A stretch of DNA of 64,000 nt from Streptococcus sp. 116-D4. GTDB lineage: Bacteria; Bacillota; Bacilli; Lactobacillales; Streptococcaceae. Each line of letters opens with the position of its first letter. Position 1 is the stretch's first letter. Location of the stretch: contig NZ_AP021887.1 in NCBI RefSeq assembly GCF_009731465.1, positions 62,001 through 126,000 on the forward strand. The letters are read 5' to 3'. Position numbers and translations under genes: made by a program. This document shows, piece after piece, positions 32,983 to 41,544 of the stretch. The notes under the pieces were generated by a model. That model saw only the letters and a list, made by a program, of their open reading frames with translations, was not told where the DNA came from and did no database searches.

Positions 32983-33999
32983 ATGAAGTTATTGTCTATC
33001 GCCATCCCTAGCTATAATGCCGCAGCCTATCTTCATTACTGTGTGGAGTCGCTAGTGATTGGTGGTGAGCAAGTTGAGATTTTGATTATCAATGATGGGT
33101 CTCAGGACCAGACTCAGGAAATGGCTGAGCGTTTAGCCAGCAAATATCCTAACATCGTTAGAGCCATCTATCAGGAAAATAAAGGCCATGGCGGTGCGGT
33201 CAATCGTGGCTTGGCAGAGGCTTCTGGACGATATTTTAAAGTAGTTGATAGTGATGACTGGGTGGATCCTCGTGCCTATTTAAAAATTCTTGAAACCTTG
33301 CAGGAACTTGAGAGTGATGATCAAGAGGTTGACGCCTTTGTGACTAATTTTGTCTATGAAAAGGAAGGTCAGTCTCGTAAGAAGAGTATGAGTTACGAAT
33401 CAGTCTTGCCCGTCCAGCATATTTTTGGCTGGGACCAGATTGGAAATTTCTCAAAAGGCCAGTATATCATGATGCACTCGCTGATTTATCGGACAGATTT
33501 GTTGCGAGCGAGCCAGTTCCAACTGCCTGAGCATACCTTTTATGTCGATAATCTCTTTGTCTTTACCCCCCTTCAGCAGGTCAAGACCATGTACTATTTG
33601 CCTGTCGATTTCTATCGTTATTTGATTGGGCGTGAGGACCAGTCTGTCAATGAGCAAGTCATGATTAAGCGCATTGACCAGCAACTCAAGGTCAATCGAC
33701 TCTTGGTAGACCAGCTTGATTTGTCCCAAGTGAGTCATCCAAAAATGCGAGAATATCTGTTGAATCATATTGAGATTACGACGGTGATTTCTAGTGCCCT
33801 GCTCAACCGAGCAGGAACAGCGGAGCATCTGGCAAAAAAACGGGAGCTGTGGACCTATATTCAGCAGGAAAATCCAGAGGTCTTTCAGGCTATCCGTAAG
33901 ACCATGCTCAGCCGTTTGACCAAACATTCAGTTTTGCCAGCTCGCAAACTTTCCAATGTTGTGTATCAAATCACCAAGTCCGTTTATGGATTTAATTAA
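32983..33999 (+). CDS. Glycosyltransferase family 2 protein
   Basis: 338 residues with a GT-A fold. SIAIPSYNAAAYLHYCVESL is the N-terminus, ILIINDGSQDQTQEMA gives the nucleotide-sugar motif near residue 37, and VVDSDDW near residue 87 supplies the DXD. A helical C-terminal part follows (residues 220-338). It likely transfers a sugar onto a surface polymer or lipid; the acceptor is unknown. It has its own ribosome site (AAAGGAGTAGATT). Confidence 0.9.
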   Translation: MKLLSIAIPSYNAAAYLHYCVESLVIGGEQVEILIINDGSQDQTQEMAERLASKYPNIVRAIYQENKGHGGAVNRGLAEASGRYFKVVDSDDWVDPRAYLKILETLQELESDDQEVDAFVTNFVYEKEGQSRKKSMSYESVLPVQHIFGWDQIGNFSKGQYIMMHSLIYRTDLLRASQFQLPEHTFYVDNLFVFTPLQQVKTMYYLPVDFYRYLIGREDQSVNEQVMIKRIDQQLKVNRLLVDQLDLSQVSHPKMREYLLNHIEITTVISSALLNRAGTAEHLAKKRELWTYIQQENPEVFQAIRKTMLSRLTKHSVLPARKLSNVVYQITKSVYGFN

Positions 34000-34022
34000 T
34001 ATAAGTATTTCATAAGATGGAT

Positions 34023-34049
34023 TTAAGAAAAATTTTAACTTTTTCTTAA
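34023..34049. promoter_or_regulatory. Inverted repeat upstream of pavB
   Basis: TTAAGAAAAA and TTTTTCTTAA form a perfect 10-bp inverted repeat with a 7-base centre, about 30 bases upstream of a TATACT -10-like element. It may be a terminator for the glycosyltransferase gene or a binding site for the nearby response regulator. Confidence 0.45.
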
Positions 34050-34114
34050 TCCTTTTTAATTTTAGGAGATTATACTAGAGTCATCAAATAAAGAAAAACT
34101 CTAAGGAGAATCCT

Positions 34115-36379
34115 ATGAAATTCAATCCAAATCAAAGATACACTCGTTGGTCTATTCGCCGTCTTAGTGTCGGTGTTGCTTCAGTTGTTGTGGCCAGTGG
34201 CTTCTTTGTACTAGTTGGTCAACCAAGTTCTGTACGTGCCGATGTGGTCAATCCAACCCCTGCTCAAGTTGTGCCAGATGCACCTTCGGTGAGTGAAAAG
34301 AACGACTTACCAGCAGAGGTTCTCAAAAAAGCAGTCGATGTAGCTCTTCCTTCAGAACAGGCAGAATCAGCACCTAAAGCAAGCTTGGATGCTACAAGCT
34401 CTCCAGAAAAAGCAGATGCAGGTGCTAAAGACCCAGTAGTAGCACCAAAAGAAGAAGCGCAAGCAAAACCAGAATCTAAGAAAGAAACAGAAGATGCGGT
34501 TAAACCTGTGGAAAGTCCTGCCGCTACAGTTGCTGGACAAGACCGTGAAGCAAGTGAAGCGCAACCAGCAACTACTCCAGCTGAAGTGCAAAAAGGTGTG
34601 GCTGACAATACTAAAGACACAGTAGATGTCCCAGCTACTTACTTGGATAAAGCTAACTTCCCTGGACCGTTCACAGCTGGTGTTAACCAAGTTATTCCAT
34701 ACGAATTCTTCGCTGGTGACGGTATGTTGACTCGTCTGATCTTGAAGGCTTCAGACAAGGCTCCATGGTCAGACAATGGCTCAGCTAAAAATCCAGCCCT
34801 TCCACCAGTAGAGAAATTGGGCAAAGGCCTTTACTTCTATGAAGTAGACTTGGCAGGTACTCAAGGTAAATCAGATAAAGAACTACTTGACCTCTTGAAA
34901 CAAAACGGCACTCAAAGCTATAAAGCTACCATCAAAGTGTACGGTGCCAAAGACGGCAAGGCTGATTTGAGCAATCTCGTAGCGACAAAAGATTTGGATG
35001 TCAACTTGAATGGCCTAACTACTCCAGCTGAAGTGCAAAAAGGTGTGGCTGACAATACTAAAGACACAGTAGATGTTCCAGCTGCTTACTTGGACAAAGC
35101 TAACTTCCCTGGTCCATTTACAGCTGGTGTCAACCAAGTCATTCCATACGAATTCTTCGCTGGTGACGGTATGTTAACTCGCCTTATCTTGAAAGCATCA
35201 GACAAAGCTCCATGGTCAGACAATGGCTCAGCTAAAAATCCAGCCCTTCCACCAGTAGAGAAATTGGGCAAAGGCCTCTACTTCTATGAAGTAGACTTGG
35301 CAGGCACTCAAGGTAAATCAGATAAAGAATTGCTTGATCTCTTGAAACAAAACGGCACTCACAGCTATAAAGCAACTATCAAAGTGTACGGTGCCAAAGA
35401 TGGTAAGGCAGACTTGAGCAATCTCGTAGCGACTAAGGATTTGGATGTCAACTTAAACGGCTTGACTACCCCAGCTGAAGTGCAAAAAGGTGTGGCTGAC
35501 AATACTAAAGACACAGTAGATGTTCCAGCTACTTACTTGGATAAAGCTAACTTCCCTGGACCATTTACAGCTGGTGTCAACCAAGTCATTCCATACGAAT
35601 TCTTCGCTGGTGATGGTATGTTAACTCGCCTTATCTTGAAGGCTTCAGACAAGGCTCCATGGTCAGACAACGGTTCAGCTAAAAACCCAGCTCTTCCACC
35701 AGTAGAAAAATTGGGCAAAGGCCTTTACTTCTATGAAGTGGACTTGGCAGGTACTCAAGGTAAATCTGATAAAGAACTACTTGACCTCTTGAAACAAAAT
35801 GGCACTCAAAGTTATAAAGCTACTATCAAGGTGTACGGTGCCAAAGACGGCAAGGCCGATTTGAGCAATCTTGTAGCGACAAAAGATTTGACAGTGAACT
35901 TAAATGGACATCAGTCTCATACTCCGATGCAATCAGGTGTCGCCCCATCTTCTAATGGTTCAGCTATGCCGGCTCCAATGATGAATAGTCATCAAGATGC
36001 GTCTAAGATGAACGCTCAAATGCCTAGTGCCAATCAAGATGAAATGAAATCTAAAACGCCAGCTGCTAGTCAGGATAAGATGATGCCTAACAAAGAGCAG
36101 GACAAAACTATGAATGCTAGCCAACCTATGACAACACCAAGCATGAAACAAGATCAAGCTCCAGCAGCATCAAGCAAAATGTCTGATGAAGGCAAGATGG
36201 CATCTACTAACAAGGTGTCAACTCCAATGATGTCTGATCAAATGAAAGACCAAAAAGACATGCTTCCATATACTGGTGAAGCTCAAACATCAATGGCTAC
36301 TATTGGATTCTTTGGATTAGCCTTGGCTGGACTGCTAGGTGGACTCGGTTTGAAAGCTAAAAAAGAGGAAAATGACTAG
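34115..36379 (+). CDS. pavB: Cell-wall-anchored adhesin with SSURE repeats (PavB-like)
   Basis: 754 residues. A YSIRK-like signal (YTRWSIRRLSVGVASVVVAS) is followed by an Ala/Glu/Pro-rich segment to about 155. Three nearly identical SSURE repeats of 149 residues come next, each starting TPAEVQKGVADNTKDTVDVP. A Met/Gln/Ser/Lys-rich spacer (about 605-715, many MMNS and DKM units) and an LPYTG sorting signal with a C-terminal basic tail end the protein. SSURE repeats in pneumococcal PavB bind fibronectin and plasminogen. It sits just before a SaeRS-type pair that I recall controls pavB in pneumococcus. Confidence 0.93.
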   Translation: MKFNPNQRYTRWSIRRLSVGVASVVVASGFFVLVGQPSSVRADVVNPTPAQVVPDAPSVSEKNDLPAEVLKKAVDVALPSEQAESAPKASLDATSSPEKADAGAKDPVVAPKEEAQAKPESKKETEDAVKPVESPAATVAGQDREASEAQPATTPAEVQKGVADNTKDTVDVPATYLDKANFPGPFTAGVNQVIPYEFFAGDGMLTRLILKASDKAPWSDNGSAKNPALPPVEKLGKGLYFYEVDLAGTQGKSDKELLDLLKQNGTQSYKATIKVYGAKDGKADLSNLVATKDLDVNLNGLTTPAEVQKGVADNTKDTVDVPAAYLDKANFPGPFTAGVNQVIPYEFFAGDGMLTRLILKASDKAPWSDNGSAKNPALPPVEKLGKGLYFYEVDLAGTQGKSDKELLDLLKQNGTHSYKATIKVYGAKDGKADLSNLVATKDLDVNLNGLTTPAEVQKGVADNTKDTVDVPATYLDKANFPGPFTAGVNQVIPYEFFAGDGMLTRLILKASDKAPWSDNGSAKNPALPPVEKLGKGLYFYEVDLAGTQGKSDKELLDLLKQNGTQSYKATIKVYGAKDGKADLSNLVATKDLTVNLNGHQSHTPMQSGVAPSSNGSAMPAPMMNSHQDASKMNAQMPSANQDEMKSKTPAASQDKMMPNKEQDKTMNASQPMTTPSMKQDQAPAASSKMSDEGKMASTNKVSTPMMSDQMKDQKDMLPYTGEAQTSMATIGFFGLALAGLLGGLGLKAKKEEND
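34571..35900 (+). repeat. Three tandem 447-bp SSURE-coding repeats
   Basis: Unit starts (ACTACTCCAGCTGAAGTG or its ACTACCCC variant) fall at about 34571, 35018 and 35465, exactly 447 bases apart. The copies differ almost only at synonymous sites, so recombination between them could change repeat number without breaking the frame. Confidence 0.93.
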
Positions 36380-36453
36380 TCTAGTGACAGACTTTCTATC
36401 TAGGATTTGAAAAATCCAGATATCGTTTAGAATGTTCGTAAAGAGATTAAAAT

Positions 36454-36489
36454 AGTGTTATACTTAAAGCAGTATAGCACTGTTTTTTT
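36454..36489 (+). terminator. Terminator/attenuator immediately upstream of the response regulator
   Basis: AGTGTTATACT and AGTATAGCACT form an 11-bp stem (one G-U pair, 6-base loop) followed by GTTTTTTT. It ends 14 bases before the regulator start, leaving room only for AAAGGAGATAC. It would end pavB transcripts and reduce readthrough into the kinase operon. Confidence 0.75.
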
Positions 36490-36503
36490 CAAAGGAGATA
36501 CAG

Positions 36504-37199
36504 ATGGGAAAGACAATTTTACTCGTTGACGACGAGGTAGAAATCACAGATATTCATCAACGTTATCTGGTTCAGGCAGGATATCAGGTTTTGGTGGCCC
36601 ATGATGGAGTAGAGGCCTTAGAAATCTTCAAGCGAAAACCAATTGATTTGATTATTACAGATATCATGATGCCTCGGATGGATGGTTATGATTTGATTAG
36701 CGAAGTTCAGTATCAATCTCCGGATCAGCCTTTTCTCTTTATCACGGCAAAGACCAGTGAGCAGGACAAGATTTACGGCCTAAGCCTAGGGGCAGATGAT
36801 TTTATTGCCAAGCCCTTTAGTCCACGTGAGCTAGTTTTGCGTGTCCACAATATCTTGCGTCGTCTTCATCGTGGAGGTGAGACAGAAGTCGTCAGTCTTG
36901 GGGATTTACGGATGAACCACAGTAGTCACGAGGTCCAAGTCGGAGATGTGGCGCTTGATTTGACCGTCAAATCCTTCGAACTTCTATGGCTTTTAGCTAG
37001 CAATCCAGAGCGAGTTTTCTCTAAGACAGACCTCTATGAAAAGGTCTGGCAGGAAGACTATGTGGATGATACCAATACTTTGAATGTTCATATTCATGCT
37101 CTGCGACAGGAGTTGGCTAAACATGCTAGTACAGAAACACCGAACATCAAAACAGTCTGGGGCTTGGGCTACAAAATTGAGAAAGCACGAGGTAGTTAA
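36504..37199 (+). CDS. Response regulator, OmpR/PhoB family (RR08/SaeR-like)
   Basis: 231 residues. A receiver domain (1-118) has phospho-acceptor Asp53 in LIITDIMMPRMDG and the switch Lys in FIAKPFSP. A winged-helix domain follows (about 130-228, ending VWGLGYKIE). Its position next to pavB and the kinase matches pneumococcal TCS08, which is reported to resemble staphylococcal SaeRS. The stop and the kinase start are directly adjacent. Confidence 0.93.
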   Translation: MGKTILLVDDEVEITDIHQRYLVQAGYQVLVAHDGVEALEIFKRKPIDLIITDIMMPRMDGYDLISEVQYQSPDQPFLFITAKTSEQDKIYGLSLGADDFIAKPFSPRELVLRVHNILRRLHRGGETEVVSLGDLRMNHSSHEVQVGDVALDLTVKSFELLWLLASNPERVFSKTDLYEKVWQEDYVDDTNTLNVHIHALRQELAKHASTETPNIKTVWGLGYKIEKARGS

Positions 37200-38251
37200 T
37201 GAAATTAAAAAGTTATATTTTAGTGGGGTATATTATTTCAACACTCCTAACGATTATCGTGGTTTTTTGGGCTGTTCAAAAAATGCTGATTGCGAAAAGC
37301 GAGATTTACTTTTTGCTTGGGATGACTATTGTTGCCAGCCTTGTCGGTGCTGGGATTAGTCTTTTTCTCTTGTCGCCGGTATTTACGTCGTTGGGCAAAC
37401 TTAAGGAACATGCTAAGCGAGTAGCGGACAAGGATTTTCCTTCAAATCTGGAGGTTCAAGGCCCTATAGAATTTCAGCAATTAGGGCAAGCTTTCAATGA
37501 AATGTCCCATGATTTGCAGGCCACCTTTGATTCCTTGGAAGAAAGCGAACGAGAAAAGGGCTTGATGATTGCCCAGCTATCGCATGATATCAAGACCCCC
37601 ATTACTTCGATTCAAGCGACGGTAGAAGGGATTTTGGATGGGGTTATTAAGGAAGGAGAACAGGATCATTATCTAGCAACCATTGGGCGTCAGGCGGAAA
37701 GACTCAATAAACTGGTTGAGGAGTTGAATTTTTTGACTCTAAATACAGCTAGAAATCAAGTGGAAACGACCAGCAAGGACAGCATCTTTCTTGACCAGCT
37801 CTTAATTGAGTGCATGAGTGAATTTCAGTTCTTGATTGAGCAGGAGGAGCGTGATGTCCATTTGCAGGTAATCCCAGAGTCTGCCCGGATTGAGGGAGAT
37901 TATGCCAAGCTTTCTCGTATCTTGGTGAATCTGATCAATAACGCTTTTAAATACTCAGCACCAGGAACCAAACTGGAAGTGGTGGCTAAGCTGGAAAATA
38001 ACCAGCTTTCAATCAGTGTGACCGATGAGGGACAGGGCATTGCTTCAGAGGATTTGGAGAGTATTTTTAAACGCCTTTATCGTGTTGAAACTTCGCGTAA
38101 TATGAAAACAGGTGGTCATGGCTTAGGACTTGCGATTGCGCGTGAATTGGCCCATCAATTAGGTGGAGAAATCACAGTCAGCAGCCAGTACGGTCTCGGA
38201 AGCACCTTTACCCTTGTTCTCAATCTCTCTAGCAGTGAAAATAAAGCTTAA
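37199..38251 (+). CDS. Sensor histidine kinase (HK08/SaeS-like)
   Basis: 350 residues. Two closely spaced membrane helices (about 5-27 and 36-58) leave almost no external loop, an intramembrane-sensing layout. A HAMP domain (60-110), H-box QLSHDIKTPITSI with phosphorylated His128, N-box NLINNAFKYS and G-boxes DEGQGIAS and GGHGLGLAIA follow. It should phosphorylate the preceding regulator. Translation is coupled, because the start overlaps the last base of the regulator gene. Confidence 0.93.
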   Translation: MKLKSYILVGYIISTLLTIIVVFWAVQKMLIAKSEIYFLLGMTIVASLVGAGISLFLLSPVFTSLGKLKEHAKRVADKDFPSNLEVQGPIEFQQLGQAFNEMSHDLQATFDSLEESEREKGLMIAQLSHDIKTPITSIQATVEGILDGVIKEGEQDHYLATIGRQAERLNKLVEELNFLTLNTARNQVETTSKDSIFLDQLLIECMSEFQFLIEQEERDVHLQVIPESARIEGDYAKLSRILVNLINNAFKYSAPGTKLEVVAKLENNQLSISVTDEGQGIASEDLESIFKRLYRVETSRNMKTGGHGLGLAIARELAHQLGGEITVSSQYGLGSTFTLVLNLSSSENKA

Positions 38252-38257
38252 AACCCC

Positions 38258-38445
38258 TTTACAAATCTAGCTATTCATGGTAGAATAGACTTTGTGTGAA
38301 ATATCAGCAGGAAAGCATGAAGCTCGTCAACAGGTGTCTTATGATAAGTAACCTTGGCTGTTTAGGCGAAGGGCATCTGCACGAATCAGGGCTTTCTAAG
38401 TGACTATTTCCACCGAAATATTATTTATATCAGGAGGACATTCAG
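38258..38445 (+). promoter_or_regulatory. rpsD promoter and structured (S4-type autoregulatory) leader
   Basis: TTTACA at 38258-38263 and TAGAAT at 38281-38286 are 17 bases apart. The leader then folds as a long stem: GAAAGC (38311-38316) with GCTTTC (38391-38396), TCGT (38324-38327) with ACGA (38381-38384), and AGGTGTC (38332-38338) with GGCATCT (38372-38378, two G-U pairs). Firmicute rpsD mRNAs commonly carry an S4-binding leader, and this fits that role. S4 binding itself is inference. Confidence 0.7.
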
Positions 38446-39057
38446 ATGTCACGTTATACAGGACCATCTTGGAAACAAGCTCGTCGCCTTGGCCTTTCAC
38501 TTACAGGTACAGGTAAAGAATTGGCACGTCGTAACTACGTACCAGGACAACACGGACCAAACAACCGTTCTAAATTGTCAGAATACGGTTTGCAATTGGC
38601 TGAAAAACAAAAACTTCGTTTCACTTACGGTGTAGGTGAAAAACAATTCCGTAACTTGTTCGTACAAGCTACTAAGATTAAAGAAGGAATCCTTGGTTTC
38701 AACTTCATGCTTCTTTTGGAACGTCGTTTGGATAACGTTGTTTACCGCCTTGGTCTTGCGACTACTCGTCGTCAAGCTCGTCAATTCGTAAACCACGGTC
38801 ACATCCTTGTTGACGGAAAACGCGTTGATATCCCATCATACCGCGTAACTCCAGGTCAAGTGATCTCAGTTCGTGAAAAATCATTGAAAGTTCCAGCAAT
38901 CCTTGAAGCAGTAGAAGCTACTCTTGGACGTCCAGCATTCGTATCATTCGACGCTGAAAAATTGGAAGGTTCATTGACTCGCTTGCCAGAACGCGACGAA
39001 ATCAACCCAGAAATCAACGAAGCACTTGTCGTTGAATTCTACAACAAAATGCTTTAA
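38446..39057 (+). CDS. rpsD: 30S ribosomal protein S4
   Basis: 203 residues, the normal length. The N-terminal domain starts [16 protein letters not shown] and lacks the Cys zinc site of some S4 proteins. The S4 RNA-binding domain has [40 protein letters not shown] primary 16S-binding protein that probably regulates its own mRNA through the leader. The integrated element begins about 55 bases after its stop. Confidence 0.98.
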   Translation: MSRYTGPSWKQARRLGLSLTGTGKELARRNYVPGQHGPNNRSKLSEYGLQLAEKQKLRFTYGVGEKQFRNLFVQATKIKEGILGFNFMLLLERRLDNVVYRLGLATTRRQARQFVNHGHILVDGKRVDIPSYRVTPGQVISVREKSLKVPAILEAVEATLGRPAFVSFDAEKLEGSLTRLPERDEINPEINEALVVEFYNKML

Positions 39058-39078
39058 TTTTAAGAAATATCTTACAGA

Positions 39079-39102
39079 AAGCCTACAACAGTGGGCTTTT
39101 TG
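39079..39102 (+). terminator. rpsD terminator
   Basis: AAGCCTAC / GTGGGCTT stem with a 4-base loop and a TTTTTGCTTT tail. Confidence 0.88.
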
Positions 39103-39111
39103 CTTTGTCTT

Positions 39112-39123
39112 AAAACGCTGATT
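39112..39123 (+). other. Candidate left attachment core
   Basis: AAAACGCTGATT lies between the rpsD terminator and the integrase stop. Its exact reverse complement occurs at the other end (51212-51223) inside the rpmG terminator. Next to it, toward the integrase, TGATGACAAAAATGATGA-like sequence resembles integrase arm sites. The core assignment is tentative because the two copies are inverted rather than direct. Confidence 0.4.
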
Positions 39124-39152
39124 TCTGGGTTTATCATCATTTTTGTCATCAC

Positions 39153-40316
39153 TTATAACGAACTAACAGCTTTCTCATAAAATGAGACGGCTGTTTTTGC
39201 TTTTTCTTTGGAGAGATGACTGTAAGTGTCCATAGTCATAGCTAGTGTAGAATGACCTAGACGGTGTTGTAATTCTTTATATGGTATTCCAGAGTTTAGT
39301 AAAAGACTAGCGTGTGTGTGTCTAAAACCGTGGAATCCAATATTAGGTACACCAGCATGTTTGAAACGTGTGTTTAAACGAGTTGATAGTGTTTTATTGT
39401 TTGGGTATTTATGAATAAAATCTGAGAAGACAACAGTTTCAGTTCGACCAAGTTTCCAAGCTTCTTGCCTTTGTCTTTTTTGATACACTTTTAAGACCTC
39501 TATAGTTTGTGGGTCAATATCAATTGTGCGATAACTTGCTTCAGACTTTGGACTGTTAATCTCACCTAAATGATTTAGTGTCTTTGTAATATTCACAGTT
39601 GCATTATGTAGGTCAATATCTGACCAGTGTAGAGCTAAGGCTTCGTTAATACGGCAACCAGTAGCAAGAAGAAACTTATACAAAGTAATTTCATAGATAT
39701 TTCTATATATTGCTAAGTTAGTCTCTTCTAAATAGCTGAGAAATTGCTTTAACTCTAAGTTATTAAAGTGTTTTACTTTGTTTCTACCCTTTTTTATTTT
39801 ACGAGGAAGAATAACTTCACGAGCTGGATTTATATCAATAATCTGCATCGTCACAGCATATTGTAGTATACGTTTATTTAGCGCGTGAATTTTATCATAG
39901 TGTAGAAATGCGCCTTCTTCTCGTTTGTTAGCACGTAGAGCTAGTTGATTAACAATGCGCTGAATAATGGGAGCAGTTAACTTATCTAACTTATAAGAAC
40001 CAAATAAAGGAATCACATGGTTAGATAGTAGTCGCTTTACTGAATCTTGCGTATTTGGTTTCACTGTGTGTTGATAGCTTTCCCACCATAGTTGAGCTAC
40101 TTCTTCATAGCTTGTTAGTGGGATTGTTTCCTTTTTAGTGAAGCCATTATTTTGGAATTCAGCCTTAGCTGATTGAGCTTTTTTCTTCAATTCAGTTTTT
40201 GTTCTAGCTGTCAGATTAGCTTGTACCCTTTTTCCAGTTGATAAATCGGTACCAAGATATACTCTAGAACGATATACAATGCTACCATTTTGTTTCTTTA
40301 TTTCTGCTATTTTCAT
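39153..40316 (-). CDS. int: Tyrosine recombinase (integrase)
   Basis: 387 residues. An N-terminal arm-binding domain (1-55) is followed by a SAM-like core-binding domain (about 65-165) and a catalytic domain with Arg222 (ATGCRINEAL), Lys257, His329-x-x-Arg332 (HGFRHTHA), His355 (LGHSTLAMT) and nucleophile Tyr365 (DTYSHL). All catalytic residues are present, so it should be active. It is the outermost gene, reading toward the rpsD-side junction, which is usual for Tn916/phage-type integrases. Confidence 0.96.
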   Translation of the reverse strand: MKIAEIKKQNGSIVYRSRVYLGTDLSTGKRVQANLTARTKTELKKKAQSAKAEFQNNGFTKKETIPLTSYEEVAQLWWESYQHTVKPNTQDSVKRLLSNHVIPLFGSYKLDKLTAPIIQRIVNQLALRANKREEGAFLHYDKIHALNKRILQYAVTMQIIDINPAREVILPRKIKKGRNKVKHFNNLELKQFLSYLEETNLAIYRNIYEITLYKFLLATGCRINEALALHWSDIDLHNATVNITKTLNHLGEINSPKSEASYRTIDIDPQTIEVLKVYQKRQRQEAWKLGRTETVVFSDFIHKYPNNKTLSTRLNTRFKHAGVPNIGFHGFRHTHASLLLNSGIPYKELQHRLGHSTLAMTMDTYSHLSKEKAKTAVSFYEKAVSSL

Positions 40317-40372
40317 TTCTTAACCTTTCTAACATCAGTAGGCAAGCTGTAAAAGGTTATGAAAAATAGATA

Positions 40373-40912
40373 TTATGATTTGTGTCTAGAACGAATACCT
40401 TCAATCAGTATTTGTAGAGCAGTTAAGTCTTCAGCTGTGAGTGCTTGACCATCAATAGTTATTTTTACATTCTTCCTAAAGATATAATCAAGGTTGATTT
40501 TAATCTTTTCTCCAGTGATAATATCTTGGCTAATATCTTTGTATGTTTTTAACTTTGAGAATATGGATTCATCATTTCTTAATTCAATTAAATCTTTTAA
40601 AAGTTGCTTCTCTTTATCGTTATGAACTGAATTCATGTTGATATTGTTGATTATATCACCAATATAAGTGCTAGCCAATGTTTTATATTCAATGCAGTAT
40701 TCATCGAACTCTAATCCATCTTGTTCGCATTTTTCTTTTATAGAGAGTGAAGCAATGCTTTCAGTAATATCAAGGATTTTAGTTAAACTGGGAATCTTTT
40801 TCCCATTTTCAATTTGTGAGATATAAGACTGTGATACTTTTAGGTCTTCAGCAAGGCTCTTAGTAGTTACACCGCCTTCTGTGCGGCATTTTTTAAGATA
40901 TTCTCCTATCAT
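40373..40912 (-). CDS. XRE-family repressor (element immunity/lifestyle regulator)
   Basis: 179 residues. An N-terminal helix-turn-helix (about 5-60, SLAEDLKVSQSYISQIENGKKIPS) is followed by a C-terminal region without a visible protease motif. It lacks the Ser/Lys cleavage signature of CI-type repressors, so induction by RecA cleavage is not expected. An antirepressor or metalloprotease route would be more likely. It is transcribed divergently from the replication genes and is the obvious repressor of the promoter at 40960. Confidence 0.88.
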   Translation of the reverse strand: MIGEYLKKCRTEGGVTTKSLAEDLKVSQSYISQIENGKKIPSLTKILDITESIASLSIKEKCEQDGLEFDEYCIEYKTLASTYIGDIINNINMNSVHNDKEKQLLKDLIELRNDESIFSKLKTYKDISQDIITGEKIKINLDYIFRKNVKITIDGQALTAEDLTALQILIEGIRSRHKS

Positions 40913-41086
40913 TATTAACCTCCGTTCAATAACTTTAGTAACATTTTAGCACAAAACCCTTGACATGTAAATAGAAAACTGATAAAATTCAAAACATAAC
41001 TCAAGTTAATTAACTTAGTTAACAGGCGAGCTGTAATAGTTATGAGAGGATAGTTGTGCACAAAATGGAAAAGAAAGGGGGTGTCT
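40913..41086. promoter_or_regulatory. Divergent control region of the element with early promoter and palindromic operators
   Basis: TTGACA (40960-40965) and TAAAAT (40983-40988), 17 bases apart, drive the + strand replication genes. Just downstream lies a perfect 14-base palindrome AAGTTAATTAACTT (41003-41016), overlapped by a second dyad ending in AGTTAAC. These are good candidates for repressor binding. Confidence 0.7.
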
Positions 41087-41383
41087 ATGTTTAGTACACC
41101 ACAAGGGATATTATCTCAAGAAGCAGAACTAGCATTATTGGAGAGGATTGAGCATTTAATAAATGATTATCTATCACATACAATGCTTCCATCTCACAGT
41201 GACTCGTTTGGCTTGATACAACAGAAAGAGTTAATCAAAGAACTAGGTATTAGTTTAGTAACTCTGCATGAATGGGAGCGTTTGGGGTTAACCCGATACT
41301 GTCCACCGATAGAAGGAACTCGCAAAGTTTTCTATAAGAAATCAGATGTTATGAAGTTCCTTTCAATTACTAGAAGGGAGTAA
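41087..41383 (+). CDS. Excisionase/AlpA-like helix-turn-helix protein
   Basis: 98 residues. The C-terminal half (about 45-98) is a MerR-like/HTH_17 DNA-binding domain: LIQQKELIKELGISLVTLHEWERLGL, then a basic wing KVFYKKSDVMKFL. Such proteins act as excisionases or early regulators. The start at 41087 follows AAGAAAGGGGG; the frame is open further upstream to 41054, but that start lacks a ribosome site. First gene behind the early promoter. Confidence 0.8.
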   Translation: MFSTPQGILSQEAELALLERIEHLINDYLSHTMLPSHSDSFGLIQQKELIKELGISLVTLHEWERLGLTRYCPPIEGTRKVFYKKSDVMKFLSITRRE

Positions 41384-41388
41384 CTGTA

Positions 41389-41544
41389 TTGTATGAAAAA
41401 ATAATAAATATAGATAAAAATTCCTATGATTACTTGAAACACATAGGTACTTGTAACCATGTTGAATCTTTGATTCAATTGCTCAAATACACTATACAGT
41501 GTGATGTTTATAAACGAAAGGAACATGACTATGTCATTAATTAA
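41389..41544 (+). CDS. Small element protein with TTG start
   Basis: 51 residues from TTG, preceded by AGAAGGGAG at an 8-base spacing. It starts MYEKIINIDKNSYDYLKHIG and overlaps the start of the primase gene by 14 bases, which suggests translational coupling. Two Cys residues and no membrane segment. No function recognised. Short genes of this kind commonly precede the replication gene in phage satellites. Confidence 0.55.
   Translation: MYEKIINIDKNSYDYLKHIGTCNHVESLIQLLKYTIQCDVYKRKEHDYVIN

Noticed and set aside
34264-35718. Repeated minus-strand frames inside pavB
   Set aside because: They recur every 447 bases only because the SSURE DNA repeats; they are shadows.
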